Source: Atlantibacter subterraneus
GTDB lineage: Bacteria; Pseudomonadota; Gammaproteobacteria; Enterobacterales; Enterobacteriaceae
Length of the DNA stretch: 64,000 bases
Assembly (NCBI RefSeq): GCF_007570865.1
Contig: NZ_VLPS01000004.1
Coordinates: 113,257 to 177,256, forward strand
Direction: 5' to 3'
The notes under the pieces are model-generated. The model worked only from the letters and a program-made list of their open reading frames with translations. It searched no databases and was not told where the DNA came from. Below are positions 30,805 through 42,796 of the stretch, in pieces. The translations under genes and the position numbers were made by a program. How positions within the stretch are numbered: position 1 is the first letter of the stretch; every line of letters starts with the position of its first letter.

Positions 30805-33036
30805 TTATCCGTGCAGACGGCGGGCGTCGATAACGTCCGGCACCTGATTGAGTTTGCCCAGTACGCGGCCCAGCACCTGCAGGTTATAGATTTCAATATC
30901 CATGTCGATGGTGGCCAACTGCTGTTTGGTATCGCTGCGGCTCGCCACACCAAGCACGTTAACCTTTTCGTTGGCTAAGATGGTGGTGATATCGCGCAGC
31001 AATCCGCTGCGATCGTTGGCGGTGACACGCACCACCAGCGAATAGCCCGCAGAGTAGCTTTCGACCCAAACCGCATCAACAATACGTTCCGGCGCGTGCG
31101 ACTGTAGCTCGGTCAGCTGATCGCAGTCGGCGCGGTGGATTGAAATCCCGCGCCCCTGGGTGATAAATCCGACGATATCGTCCCCGGGGATCGGCTGGCA
31201 GCAGCGGGCAATGTGGTGCATCAGATTGCCGACGCCCTCCACCACTACGCGACCGTTGTTCTTATTATTGCGGGTCTGCGGCTGATAGGTTTTTTGCTGT
31301 AGCTGTTTCAGCGCGGCGGCATCCTGCTCGGCAGCGCTCGGCTTATTAAACTGCGCTTGCAGGAAGTTGGTCATCTGATTGAGGCGGATATCGCCACCGC
31401 CAATTGCCGCCAGCAACTCTTCGATTTCATTGAAGTTATAGCGCGGCAGCAGATGCTTTTCCGCTTCCTTCATACTGATACCGAGATGCGCCAGTTCGTC
31501 GTCGAGGATTTGCCGCCCGGCGAGAATGTTTTTATCGCGATCCTGTTTACGGAACCAGGCGTGGATTTTAGAGCGTCCACGGCTGGTGGTGACGTATCCC
31601 AGGTTCGGGTTCAGCCAGTCGCGGCTTGGGTTCGGCTGTTTCTGGGTGATGATTTCAATCTGATCGCCCATTTGCAGCTGATAGGTAAACGGCACAATGC
31701 GCCCGCCGATTTTAGCCCCGATGCAGCGGTGCCCGACGTCGCTGTGAATGTGGTAGGCAAAATCCAGCGGCGTAGAGCCAGCCGGCAAATCCACCACATC
31801 GCCTTTCGGGGTAAACACGTAAACCCGGTCGTCAAACACCTGGCTGCGCACTTCATCAAGCATTTCGCCGGAATCGGACATCTCTTCCTGCCACGCAATC
31901 AGTTTGCGCAGCCAGGCGATGCGGTCCTCATAACCGGCATGGCCGCCGCCCACGGTGCCCTCTTTGTATTTCCAGTGCGCGGCGACGCCCAGCTCAGCGT
32001 CTTCATGCATCTGGCGGGTACGGATCTGGATCTCCACCGTCTTACCGCCCGGCCCCAGCACCACGGTGTGGATTGACTGGTAACCGTTGGGTTTCGGGTT
32101 GGCGACATAATCGTCGAACTCGTCAGGCAGATGGCGGAACAAAGTATGGACGATCCCCAGCGAGGCGTAGCAGTCCTGCAAGCGTTCGGCCACGATACGT
32201 ACTGCGCGCACGTCAAACAGCTCGTCAAACGCGAGATGTTTCTTCTGCATTTTGCGCCAGATACTGTAGATATGCTTCGGACGCCCGTAAACCTCGGCTT
32301 TCACGCCCTCTTCTTTAATCGATTTGCGGATCAGCCCGACAAACTCGTCGATGTAATGTTCGCGGTCGATACGCCGCTCATGCAGCAGTTTGGCGATGCG
32401 TTTATATTCCGCAGGCCGCAGGTAGCGGAAGCAGTAATCTTCCAGCTCCCATTTGAGCTGGCCGATGCCTAAGCGGTTGGCCAACGGCGCATAGATATTG
32501 GTGCACTCTTTCGCCGCCAGCACGCGTTCGTCTTCCGGCGCGTCTTTGACTTCGCGCAGATGGGCGATACGCTCGGCGAGTTTAATCACCACGCAGCGGA
32601 AATCGTCCACCATCGCCAGCAGCATGCGGCGCACGTTGTCGACCTGCTCGGAAGAGACGGAGTCAGTATGGGTGGCTTTGAGCTGGCGGATGGCGTCCAT
32701 ATCGCGCACGCCGTGGATGAGATTGACGATGGATTTGCCCACCGTCTCTTTAAGCACCTCTTCGCTCACCACGTCAGCGTCGGCGATAGGGAAAAGCAGC
32801 GCAGCGCGCAGCGTGTCGTTATCCATGCTCAGCATCGAGAGGATCTCCACCATCTCGACGCCGCGCCACAGCAGCAATTCCGCCTGCGGGTGCCCTTTGG
32901 TGAGCTGTTCGCAATACGCCCAGGTTTCGGTTAAGCGTTCACACGACTGCTGGTTATTGATCCCAAGACTCGCCACCCATTTCTCATGGTCAAATTCGCC
33001 AGCTTTATTAAGATGTGCACTTCTTACCGCAACCAT
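30805..33036 (-). CDS. relA: (p)ppGpp synthetase RelA
   Basis: 743 aa (E. coli 744). It makes pppGpp/ppGpp on ribosomes stalled by uncharged tRNA. Order: inactive HD-type hydrolase domain (about 1-200), synthetase domain (about 220-390; YGRPKHIYSIWRKMQKKHLAF, DVRAVRIVAERLQDCYASLG, GYQSIHTVVLGPGGKTVEIQIRT), TGS domain (about 405-465, RVYVFTPKGDVVDLPAGSTPLDFAYHIH), Cys-containing zinc-finger region (HIARCCQPIPGDDIVGF) and a C-terminal ACT domain. The degenerate HD region lacks the His-Asp pair, as in other RelA proteins. It is followed by a strong terminator instead of mazEF. Confidence 0.97.
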   Translation of the reverse strand: MVAVRSAHLNKAGEFDHEKWVASLGINNQQSCERLTETWAYCEQLTKGHPQAELLLWRGVEMVEILSMLSMDNDTLRAALLFPIADADVVSEEVLKETVGKSIVNLIHGVRDMDAIRQLKATHTDSVSSEQVDNVRRMLLAMVDDFRCVVIKLAERIAHLREVKDAPEDERVLAAKECTNIYAPLANRLGIGQLKWELEDYCFRYLRPAEYKRIAKLLHERRIDREHYIDEFVGLIRKSIKEEGVKAEVYGRPKHIYSIWRKMQKKHLAFDELFDVRAVRIVAERLQDCYASLGIVHTLFRHLPDEFDDYVANPKPNGYQSIHTVVLGPGGKTVEIQIRTRQMHEDAELGVAAHWKYKEGTVGGGHAGYEDRIAWLRKLIAWQEEMSDSGEMLDEVRSQVFDDRVYVFTPKGDVVDLPAGSTPLDFAYHIHSDVGHRCIGAKIGGRIVPFTYQLQMGDQIEIITQKQPNPSRDWLNPNLGYVTTSRGRSKIHAWFRKQDRDKNILAGRQILDDELAHLGISMKEAEKHLLPRYNFNEIEELLAAIGGGDIRLNQMTNFLQAQFNKPSAAEQDAAALKQLQQKTYQPQTRNNKNNGRVVVEGVGNLMHHIARCCQPIPGDDIVGFITQGRGISIHRADCDQLTELQSHAPERIVDAVWVESYSAGYSLVVRVTANDRSGLLRDITTILANEKVNVLGVASRSDTKQQLATIDMDIEIYNLQVLGRVLGKLNQVPDVIDARRLHG

Positions 33037-33077
33037 TGTCCTCTCCTTCAGGGACGCGCTGGCCTGTTACCAGGCCT

Positions 33078-34379
33078 TCACTCATGCCGAACAAACAGCA
33101 CCATAGACTCCAGATGCCCAGTGTGCGGGAACATATCCAGCATCGCCAGCCGCTGAATTTGGTATCCCGCCTGCAGTAAAACGTCGCTGTCGCGCGAAAG
33201 CGTCGCGGGATTACAGGAAACGTAGACCACGCGGCTGGGCGTTAATTTCACAATATGCTGCATCACGCCGGGCGCGCCGGCGCGGGCCGGGTCCAGTAAT
33301 ATCTTATCAAACCCCTGCGCAGCCCAGGGCTGGCGTGTAACATCTTCTTCCAAATTTTCATGAAAAAAGGTGACGTTTTTAAGCCCATTATCTTCGGCAT
33401 TACGCTGAGCCTTAGCCACTAAGGCGGGGACACCTTCCACGCCGATGACGTTTTTGGCGCGCCTCGCCAGCGGCAGGGTAAAATTCCCCATCCCGCAAAA
33501 CAGATCTAAAACCCGATCGCCAGCCTGCACATCGAGCCACTCAATGGCGCGCGCCACCATCTGCTGGTTGACCACGTCATTAACCTGGATAAAGTCGCGC
33601 GGACTAAAGGTTAAGCGTAGACCGTCTGAATGATAGTACGGCGCTTCCCCGGTCACCTGTTCCAGTGAATCACTTTGCGGCGCTAAAAACAGCGCCACAT
33701 CATGCTGATGCGAGAAATGTTCCAGTTTTTGTTTATCTTTTGCCGATAACGGTTCGGGATGGCGCAACACCATCAGCGGACCGTTATCCGCCAGCACCAG
33801 TTCCACGTGCCCCAGCCGCCGCGCGCCCTGTAATTCGTTCAGGCAGGCTCGCAGCGCGGGCAGCAACGCCTCAAGCTGGGGAGCCAAAACAGGGCACTGC
33901 TGGATATCGATCAGTTCATTTGAGGCGGCTTTGCGAAACCCCATCTGTAAGGTTTGTGCGCGGGCCAGGTAATTCAAGCTCAACCGCGCGCGGCGGCGGT
34001 AGCCCCACCCCGGCCCGGCGATAATCTCATCAACCGGATGGTTCATCATGCGCGCCAGCGCCTGGGCTTTGCTGGTTTGCTGAAGCTCAACGCTGGCATG
34101 CTGCTGCTGGCAGCCGCCGCAGACGCCAAAATGCGGGCAGCGCGGCGTGACGCGCGCCGGGCTATCATTCAGCCGTTTTTTTACCGTTGCGTGAGCAAAG
34201 GTGCGTTTATCCTGGGTGAGCGTCACGTCCGCCCGCTCCCCGGGAAGCAGGCCGTTAATAAATAAGGTTTTTCCGTCGTGACGTGCTACGCCCTGGCCAA
34301 AAGGGTCAAGGTCATTTACCGTAACGGTTATGATCTGACGCGTCGTCACGCGTCGCTTTGCAGAGTAGAATTGCGCCAT
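33078..34379 (-). CDS. rlmD: 23S rRNA (uracil(1939)-C(5))-methyltransferase
   Basis: 433 aa. An N-terminal TRAM domain (about residues 15-70) precedes a 4Fe-4S cluster site with cysteines in [10 protein letters not shown], then a SAM methyltransferase ([16 protein letters not shown]) with the catalytic cysteine in [12 protein letters not shown]. It methylates U1939 of 23S rRNA. The gene is divergent from barA across a 55-nt spacer and lies 41 nt upstream of relA, as in E. coli. Confidence 0.97.
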   Translation of the reverse strand: MAQFYSAKRRVTTRQIITVTVNDLDPFGQGVARHDGKTLFINGLLPGERADVTLTQDKRTFAHATVKKRLNDSPARVTPRCPHFGVCGGCQQQHASVELQQTSKAQALARMMNHPVDEIIAGPGWGYRRRARLSLNYLARAQTLQMGFRKAASNELIDIQQCPVLAPQLEALLPALRACLNELQGARRLGHVELVLADNGPLMVLRHPEPLSAKDKQKLEHFSHQHDVALFLAPQSDSLEQVTGEAPYYHSDGLRLTFSPRDFIQVNDVVNQQMVARAIEWLDVQAGDRVLDLFCGMGNFTLPLARRAKNVIGVEGVPALVAKAQRNAEDNGLKNVTFFHENLEEDVTRQPWAAQGFDKILLDPARAGAPGVMQHIVKLTPSRVVYVSCNPATLSRDSDVLLQAGYQIQRLAMLDMFPHTGHLESMVLFVRHE

Positions 34380-34434
34380 TGCTTACAGGTATTCTTAAAA
34401 CTAAGTGACGATGATTGTCCCATAACGGAAGCCC

Positions 34435-37187
<2,753 letters not shown>

Positions 37188-37188
<1 letters not shown>

Positions 37189-37225
37189 TCCGGCAAACAG
37201 CCCCATGGCGTGATTATTGCCGGAC
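37188..37225. terminator. Possible hairpin between converging barA and the PTS operon
   Basis: GTCCGGCAA (37188-37196) and TTGCCGGAC (37217-37225) form a 9-bp stem with a long 20-nt loop. The place fits a shared terminator, but the loop is large and the T-run poor. Confidence 0.4.
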
Positions 37226-37239
37226 AGCCATTGCTACTT

Positions 37240-37950
37240 TTACTTCGCCTGAGCGTCATACATCACGGTAACGTCAGGGTGAGTAAGCAGCAGAGAGGCA
37301 GGGAACTGGGTGGAGACCTGTGTGGTTTCCATCAGCCGCTTCAACACCGCTTGCTTATTTTTACCGGTGACGATCACGATGATTTTTTTGCTCATCAGGA
37401 TTTGCGCAATGCCGGTAGTAATGCCGCGCGTAATGGGAGCCGTTCCTTCAATCATCGGATGTTTCATCGATGAGTCAGCCAGTTTCACAACCGCAGTTTG
37501 AGCGGGTAATGCGTTGGCGGGCTCGTTAAATCCGATATGTCCGTTGAGGCCTATCCCCAGAATACACAGATCGGGGTTAACGATATTGTTTAGCAGCGCA
37601 TTAGCTTTGTCACACTCCTGTTGAAGATTAGATGACAGCGCATTAATGCCTGAGTAATTCGCTTTCTTAATTCCCCATGGCTGCAAAACATGCTTCATCA
37701 AATAGCTGTCACAGGATTGTGGATCGGAAAGTCCTAATCCTTCCCACTCATCAAGTTTATGAACTTTTACTGATGCAAACCGCGCAGTATCCCCGTTTAG
37801 CTTCTTAGAAACACAATCATAAGCTAACGTCGGAGACTGACCCGATGCCAGCATGATAAACGCATCCGGTTTTGCATTGACGATACCGATAATTTCACCT
37901 GCCGCTTTATCGGCAAGGGTATGTTCAGACTCAATACAGATAAATTTCAT
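37240..37950 (-). CDS. AgaI/NagB-family amino-sugar-phosphate isomerase/deaminase
   Basis: 236 aa, cytoplasmic, glucosamine-6-phosphate isomerase / 6-phosphogluconolactonase fold. Motifs: IMLASGQSPTLAYDCV (phosphate loop), VHKLDEWEGLGLSDPQSC, and GIGLNGHIGFNEPANALPA, the active-site loop. The loop has Asn where NagB has the Asp of NDGHIAFNEP, and KLDEW is as in AgaI, so it is closer to the galactosamine-6-phosphate isomerase AgaI than to NagB. It is the last gene of a six-gene operon with a mannose-family PTS, 1 nt after the regulator. The likely job is to deaminate and isomerise the phosphorylated sugar brought in; the exact sugar is unknown. No deacetylase, AgaS-type deaminase or tagatose-bisphosphate aldolase is present nearby. 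Confidence 0.8.
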   Translation of the reverse strand: MKFICIESEHTLADKAAGEIIGIVNAKPDAFIMLASGQSPTLAYDCVSKKLNGDTARFASVKVHKLDEWEGLGLSDPQSCDSYLMKHVLQPWGIKKANYSGINALSSNLQQECDKANALLNNIVNPDLCILGIGLNGHIGFNEPANALPAQTAVVKLADSSMKHPMIEGTAPITRGITTGIAQILMSKKIIVIVTGKNKQAVLKRLMETTQVSTQFPASLLLTHPDVTVMYDAQAK

Positions 37951-37951
37951 T

Positions 37952-38674
37952 TCAACCTCTTTTCATAGATAACGTAACTTGATAATTGACCGGATGAGCG
38001 AAAGCTTCGGTATATTCCATTGCAATACCGCCATTTGTGGCCTGGCGAACAATTTTAATAATCGGCGTACCGGGTTCCAGTCCCAGCATTTCGCTTTCCC
38101 GCTTACCGGTTAAAACGGGGTGATAAACTTCTTCAACAAAAATGCTGTATTCCCCCGTGCATTGCGCAATCATGTGGTACAAACCGTGCTTTTTAATACT
38201 TTCCTCAGTAATGCCTTTAAAGCGCTCATAGGGTAAATAACTGGTTTCATAGAGTGCGGGTTTCTTTTCAATATGGCGTAACCGGGCAATTCTGAGAATT
38301 AACCCCTCGCGCCCCATTTCTAATTCTGAAGCAATACGGGCATCTTTAATGACGGTAAAATCTTTAATACTGGTACTGTGTTGCTTGCCGTATGCCGCCA
38401 TCTCATCAGTAAAACTGATTGGCTTACTGTTATCATGCATCATCGAAGGCATTTTAACGGTAGTGCCGATGCCACGGCTTTTTGTCACATAACCCAGCGA
38501 GGCCAGATAGCTGATGGCTCCTCTGATTGTTGCGCGGCTGCACATGTACATTTTTTCCAGCTCGGGTTCCGCAGGCAAAAGTTGGCCAATAGTATAAAGC
38601 GTGCCGATTTTATTTTTAATGTCCTCGGCTACCATCAGGTATTTAGGATTAAATTCCGTCGTTTTCATTGGCAT
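37952..38674 (-). CDS. GntR-family regulator with UTRA domain
   Basis: 240 aa (238 if the ATG at 38668 is used). An N-terminal winged helix-turn-helix (about 10-75; PAEPELEKMYMCSRATIRGAISYLASLGYV) is followed by a UTRA effector domain (about 95-235; LRIARLRHIEKKPALYETSYLPYERF). UTRA domains of the NagR/PhnF/AgaR-like group bind sugar phosphates. Its start lies inside the EIIA gene (26-nt overlap) and its stop is 1 nt from the isomerase start, so the regulator is made from the operon it presumably controls. A 6-4-6 inverted repeat upstream of the first gene is a possible operator. Usual role: repressor released by the phosphorylated substrate. Confidence 0.87.
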   Translation of the reverse strand: MPMKTTEFNPKYLMVAEDIKNKIGTLYTIGQLLPAEPELEKMYMCSRATIRGAISYLASLGYVTKSRGIGTTVKMPSMMHDNSKPISFTDEMAAYGKQHSTSIKDFTVIKDARIASELEMGREGLILRIARLRHIEKKPALYETSYLPYERFKGITEESIKKHGLYHMIAQCTGEYSIFVEEVYHPVLTGKRESEMLGLEPGTPIIKIVRQATNGGIAMEYTEAFAHPVNYQVTLSMKRG

Positions 38675-39080
38675 TTATCCTGACCAGCTGTTCAGCTAAA
38701 GAAGTAATACCCTCTTTACCCTGCTGTATTATTGCCTGAATAAGTGACTCATCGTCGCCGTCGTCCTCGCGCAAACTGATTGCCGCATGCAGCGTGGTAA
38801 AATTGCAGCCTGCAATAACGTGATATCCCGGATTAACAATGGCAATCTCGCTGGATTTATTAAACGGCGTCCCCCCCAGAATGTCGGTGCAAAATATCAC
38901 ACCCTCCCCTGAGTCGACGCGATTCGCGCAAACAATCAGATCGGATTTAAGCTCTTCAGCGCCTTTTTCAAAATCATAAGGCGCAATCGCCAGTTGCTCT
39001 GTATGCCCCAGAATCCCTTGTACCAGAGAAAATAATCCCTGGGCAAACTCGCCATGTCCCGATATAACGATGCCTTTCAT
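38649..39080 (-). CDS. PTS sugar transporter EIIA component (mannose family)
   Basis: 143 aa. The phosphorylated histidine is H9 in the motif IVISGHGEFAQGL, and CTDILGGTPFN is the second family block. It receives phosphate from HPr and passes it to EIIB. In ManX-type systems EIIA and EIIB are fused; here they are separate proteins, as in the Aga systems. The start shares one base with the EIID stop. Confidence 0.9.
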   Translation of the reverse strand: MKGIVISGHGEFAQGLFSLVQGILGHTEQLAIAPYDFEKGAEELKSDLIVCANRVDSGEGVIFCTDILGGTPFNKSSEIAIVNPGYHVIAGCNFTTLHAAISLREDDGDDESLIQAIIQQGKEGITSLAEQLVRINANENDGI

Positions 39081-39913
39081 TACAAGATCCCCGCCCAGGA
39101 AAACACCAGACTGATCGCAGCAATCAGCGAAATTAGCGTCAAAGGTTTCGCCCCTTTATATTTAATTAGCCAGAAAAGCAAACCGGTGACCAATAGCGGC
39201 AGCAGTTTTGGCGCGATCGCATCCAGCAGATCTTTTTGTACAGTAACAACGGCATCCCCGGCATGGATCACTAAGGGCGTCGTGATGCTGACATAGGCGG
39301 CAATTAACCCGCCGATGACTGTAAGACCTAACAGCGTGGCGGCGCGGGTGATCATCCGGGTACTGTCTTTCAGCGAAGTGATCGCCTGGATCCCCTGGCG
39401 ATAGCCCACCCGCATCAAACCAAAACGCACCAGGTTTTGCAGCAGGAAAAAAGCCAGAATATAAAAGAATGGCGCAATCGCATTACCGGTAGACGCAAGG
39501 CTGGCTGCAATGCCGCCGATAATGGGAATACCCGTCGCCCACAGCAGCGAATCGCCAATACCCGCCAGAGGCGCCATCGCAGCGAGTTTCACCGCATTGA
39601 TGGTGGCTACAGGTTCCTTGCGGCTTTCTGCCGCCAGGCCCAGTGCCAGCGGGCCTGGCACCACGAATGTATTGGTGTTAAAGAATTCGTTATGGAGTTT
39701 CAGGGATTTTTTTAAATCCTCAGGGTTATTAGCGTGGATTTTTTTCAGAGCAGGCAGCAATGCAAACAGCACGCCTCCCGCCTGCATACGCTCGTAGTTA
39801 AATGAAGTATTCAACAGCATGGTCCGCCAGGCGACTTTATTTAAATCAGCGTGCGTCAGCGTCACGGGCGTTTTATCTTCAAATTCGATTTGGTTTTCAG
39901 GTAATGCATCCAT
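39080..39913 (-). CDS. PTS sugar transporter EIID component (mannose family)
   Basis: 277 aa, ManZ/AgaE type. A cytoplasmic N-terminal half (TSFNYERMQAGGVLFALLPALKKI, PLALGLAAESRKEPVATINAVK, MAPLAGIGDSLLWATGIPI) precedes hydrophobic segments at about 145-165, 180-215 and 255-277. With EIIC it forms the membrane channel. EIID exists only in the mannose PTS family, so its presence fixes the family. It starts 12 nt after the EIIC gene. Confidence 0.92.
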   Translation of the reverse strand: MDALPENQIEFEDKTPVTLTHADLNKVAWRTMLLNTSFNYERMQAGGVLFALLPALKKIHANNPEDLKKSLKLHNEFFNTNTFVVPGPLALGLAAESRKEPVATINAVKLAAMAPLAGIGDSLLWATGIPIIGGIAASLASTGNAIAPFFYILAFFLLQNLVRFGLMRVGYRQGIQAITSLKDSTRMITRAATLLGLTVIGGLIAAYVSITTPLVIHAGDAVVTVQKDLLDAIAPKLLPLLVTGLLFWLIKYKGAKPLTLISLIAAISLVFSWAGIL

Positions 39914-39925
39914 GGTTAAATCCTT

Positions 39926-40693
39926 TTAAATACCATCAGTTTCAGCAGGCGTGGTGTCTTTGCTCAGGCTCTTTTGCAAATAGTAATCATAAATCACAAA
40001 GCAAAACGCGAAGATCGCCAGAGCCAGTACCGGTAAATTCAGATACGCGGTAGCAAAGAAACCGAGAATAAGAAAAACCACGTATTCAGTACGGAACATC
40101 ATTTTCAATAACATGGCGAAACCGACCGCAGGAAGAATGCCCCCCGCAACGCCCAGACCATGAATAATCCATTCAGGAAGTAGTTTAATTGCCTGAGCCG
40201 CTTTATCCGCACCGAAATAGACCGGAATAAAGGAGACAATAAAATAGAGCACCGCACACAATGCCAGCCCCATGTACTGGTTTATTTCAATGCCTTTATA
40301 ATTCCCCTCTTCGATATGTTTATCATTACGGTGCATTAACCACGACAGTAGCGTACAAAACGTCGTCATTATCGCCTGCATTAACACGGCAAAAGGCACC
40401 CCAACGGCAATAGCCGTCTGCGGCGGTAATTTACTGACAATAGCAAACGTGACGCCCATTAAAGTCCCAATAATCATATTCGGCGGCTGTGCGCCGCCAA
40501 ACGCAGCGGTTTGCCCTAAAAAGACCAGCTCAAACATGCCGCCAACGATTAAACCGGTTTTCACATCGCCTAATACCAGGCCAACGAGAAATCCGACAAC
40601 CACAGGCCGATAAATCTGGAATTGTTCGGCAAAAGAATCCGCACCACAAATGGCACCCACCAGCGCCAGTAATAAAGCCGTTTCCAGATTCAT
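39926..40693 (-). CDS. PTS sugar transporter EIIC component (mannose family)
   Basis: 255 aa with about seven or eight membrane segments, ManY/AgaW type. The signature GMFELVFLGQTAAFGGAQPP lies at about residues 52-71. It provides most of the translocation path and substrate binding. Its start overlaps the EIIB stop by 4 nt (ATGA type), so the two are translated together. Confidence 0.92.
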   Translation of the reverse strand: MNLETALLLALVGAICGADSFAEQFQIYRPVVVGFLVGLVLGDVKTGLIVGGMFELVFLGQTAAFGGAQPPNMIIGTLMGVTFAIVSKLPPQTAIAVGVPFAVLMQAIMTTFCTLLSWLMHRNDKHIEEGNYKGIEINQYMGLALCAVLYFIVSFIPVYFGADKAAQAIKLLPEWIIHGLGVAGGILPAVGFAMLLKMMFRTEYVVFLILGFFATAYLNLPVLALAIFAFCFVIYDYYLQKSLSKDTTPAETDGI

Positions 40694-41166
40694 AATGTTT
40701 TCCCATCAAGCGTGACGATCTGATCGGTCGGCAGTAAGCAATACGTTAACGCCACGCCTTGTTGCATGATTTCTTTCAGCATGGCGCGCTCCTCCGGTGT
40801 CACATAAATCGTGCGGAAGAGATTTTCTGCGCCCGCTTTGGCGCTGATATTTCCTAAATTAATCTGCGTAACGGGAAAGCCGCCCTTTACCAGGCGCGCA
40901 GCATCGCTGATGCTGCGCAGCAGAACAAATATTTTCTGATGCGGTGCCGCTTTATTAATAGTCTGTAGCGCACGGTCAATTGAAAAACAGCGTAAGTCAA
41001 CGCCCTCAGGAACGGCCATCGCCAATAGTAATTTTTGAGAGTCATTAACCGCAACGTCGTCATTTGCAATTAAACATAAGTTGGCTTTGGTATGAGGGAG
41101 CCAGCTGGTGGCAACCTGACCATGAATTAACCGATCGTCGATTCGACAATGAACTATATTTGCCAT
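40690..41166 (-). CDS. PTS sugar transporter EIIB component (mannose family)
   Basis: 158 aa, first gene of the operon. The phospho-acceptor is H15 in CRIDDRLIHGQVATSW. EIIB takes phosphate from EIIA and gives it to the incoming sugar. The ribosome site is AAGGTGATAATTC before the ATG at 41166. The group resembles AgaV/AgaB and related EIIB proteins for amino sugars more than ManX, judging by the short separate form and the neighbouring isomerase. Confidence 0.91.
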   Translation of the reverse strand: MANIVHCRIDDRLIHGQVATSWLPHTKANLCLIANDDVAVNDSQKLLLAMAVPEGVDLRCFSIDRALQTINKAAPHQKIFVLLRSISDAARLVKGGFPVTQINLGNISAKAGAENLFRTIYVTPEERAMLKEIMQQGVALTYCLLPTDQIVTLDGKTL

Positions 41167-41596
41167 GAATTATCACCTTAATTAAATAGACCACGCAAAC
41201 ATACTAATGTTTACGTTATTACTGTAAGCGGTGATAAACATCTCTGGATGTGATGTGTGACAGTTTTTTCAATGGGATAAAATTATTAAGAATCAGGAAC
41301 GACTGTCATTTATTAGAGTTATTAATAGCCAACCCGAGCATAAAGGATTATTTAAGAATTATACCTAAGCAAATTTCCACTCGGATAAATAAAGAGAGAT
41401 ACAGCACTCGTCAGGACAACAGAAAATCAATAAAAACAAGGTATTCCTAAGAAAGAACCGACCTGGCAATTAAATAAAATAATAAGTCAGTAATAATAAA
41501 ATAATAGACAAGACGAATATCTGGGGAGACTTTCTCGATGACCTGCATGTCAAAATGATTAAAACTGCCGCTCCTCCCTTCAGGAAGAGGCGGCAT
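41167..41596. promoter_or_regulatory. AT-rich spacer with the PTS operon promoter region and candidate operator
   Basis: 430 nt without a convincing gene; 41280-41520 is very AT-rich. AAACAT (41197-41202) and ATGTTT (41207-41212) form an inverted repeat with a 4-bp centre, the size and symmetry expected for a GntR-family operator. A related element, ACATC-TCTG-GATGT, lies at 41238-41251. Both are within 90 nt of the EIIB start. The remaining part, toward garK, shows nothing recognisable apart from the garK 3' flank. Confidence 0.45.
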
Positions 41597-42739
41597 TCAT
41601 GATTTCAGCGAAGACATTTTTATTACGGCAGCTATATTGCGGGCATTCATCCGCAGATTCTCCGCAGCATTTTCCAGAGCCTCATCCAGAGTACAGATAC
41701 GCGGGATCACGCTAAAAATTGCGTCCAGACCGTGGTCGTAAACCACTTCTACATCCGCCGTCAGGCTGCCAGCAATGCCTATCACCGGAATCGCGTAGCG
41801 TTTCGCTACGTGGGCCACGCCGATGGGCACTTTGCCATGGATCGACTGGCTGTCGATTCGCCCTTCCCCGGTGATCACCAGGTCCGCATCACGCACGGCA
41901 GCGTCAAGCGCCAGCGCTTCGGTAACAATTTCAATGCCCTGGCGCAGATCCGCGCCGCAGAACGCATACAGCGCCACGCCCATGCCGCCTGCCGCGCCGC
42001 CGCCTTTTAACGTCATCACCGATTTATCAAGATCGCGCTCGATGATTTGGCCGTAATGGGTCAACGCATTGTCGAGCTGTTTAATCATCTCCGGCGTCGC
42101 CCCTTTTTGCGGGCCGAAAATCGCGGTTGCGCCTTCCTCACCCGTCAGGGGATTGGTCACATCGCAGGCGGCTTCAATGCGGCATTCTGCCAGCCGTTTA
42201 TCAAGCTGGCTGATGTCGATGCGCGCCAGCTGGCTCAACGCGTCGCCGCCAAAGCCCAGGGGTTCGCCCTGCTTATCCAGCAATTGCGCGCCCAATGCCT
42301 GCACCATGCCCGCGCCGCCGTCGTTGGTCGCGCTGCCGCCCAGCCCGATAATAATATGCCGTACCCCCGCATCCAGCGCGTGGCGAATCAGTTCGCCGGT
42401 GCCCCAGCTGGTGGTGATGCGCGGGTCGCGGCGCGCTGGCGGCACCGACTCCAGACCACTCGCCGCCGCCATTTCGATAAACGCCTGCTGCTCATCGCCG
42501 GAAAGCCCATAAAACGCATCAACCGGCTCGCCCAGCGGCCCGGTGACGCGAAGATTGACGATGCGGCCCTGCGTCGCCGCCACCATCGCCTCAACGGTGC
42601 CTTCACCGCCGTCGGCCATGGGGATTTTTACCATCTCCGCATCAGGGAAAATCTGCCGGAAGCCGTCCTCAATGGCGGTCGCGACCTCCAGCGCAGTCAG
42701 GCTCTCTTTCCAGGAATCAGGAGCGATAACGATTTTCAT
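41597..42739 (-). CDS. garK: Glycerate 2-kinase
   Basis: 380 aa, GarK/GlxK family. It phosphorylates D-glycerate to 2-phosphoglycerate, the last step of glucarate and galactarate breakdown. Family blocks: MKIVIAPDSWKESLTALEVA, PMADGGEGTVEAM, IIGLGGSATNDGGAGM and LKGGGAAGGMGVALYAFCGA. It lies downstream of gudP-gudX-gudD on the same strand, 110 nt after gudD with two hairpins between. In E. coli garK is in the garPLRK operon elsewhere. Ribosome site AAGGAAC. Confidence 0.95.
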   Translation of the reverse strand: MKIVIAPDSWKESLTALEVATAIEDGFRQIFPDAEMVKIPMADGGEGTVEAMVAATQGRIVNLRVTGPLGEPVDAFYGLSGDEQQAFIEMAAASGLESVPPARRDPRITTSWGTGELIRHALDAGVRHIIIGLGGSATNDGGAGMVQALGAQLLDKQGEPLGFGGDALSQLARIDISQLDKRLAECRIEAACDVTNPLTGEEGATAIFGPQKGATPEMIKQLDNALTHYGQIIERDLDKSVMTLKGGGAAGGMGVALYAFCGADLRQGIEIVTEALALDAAVRDADLVITGEGRIDSQSIHGKVPIGVAHVAKRYAIPVIGIAGSLTADVEVVYDHGLDAIFSVIPRICTLDEALENAAENLRMNARNIAAVIKMSSLKS

Positions 42740-42796
42740 AGCTGTTCCTTTCGCGCGGTTTTATTTCGCCTCTTTTGATAAAGCATAAGTGGCGAC

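Noticed and set aside
29898..30833. 311-codon plus-strand frame
   Set aside because: Antisense to mazG; no start signal or similarity.
41250..41450. 66-codon plus-strand frame in the AT-rich spacer upstream of the PTS operon
   Set aside because: Rich in basic residues with no recognisable motif, weak ribosome site, and AT-rich DNA gives open frames by chance. Left as non-coding.
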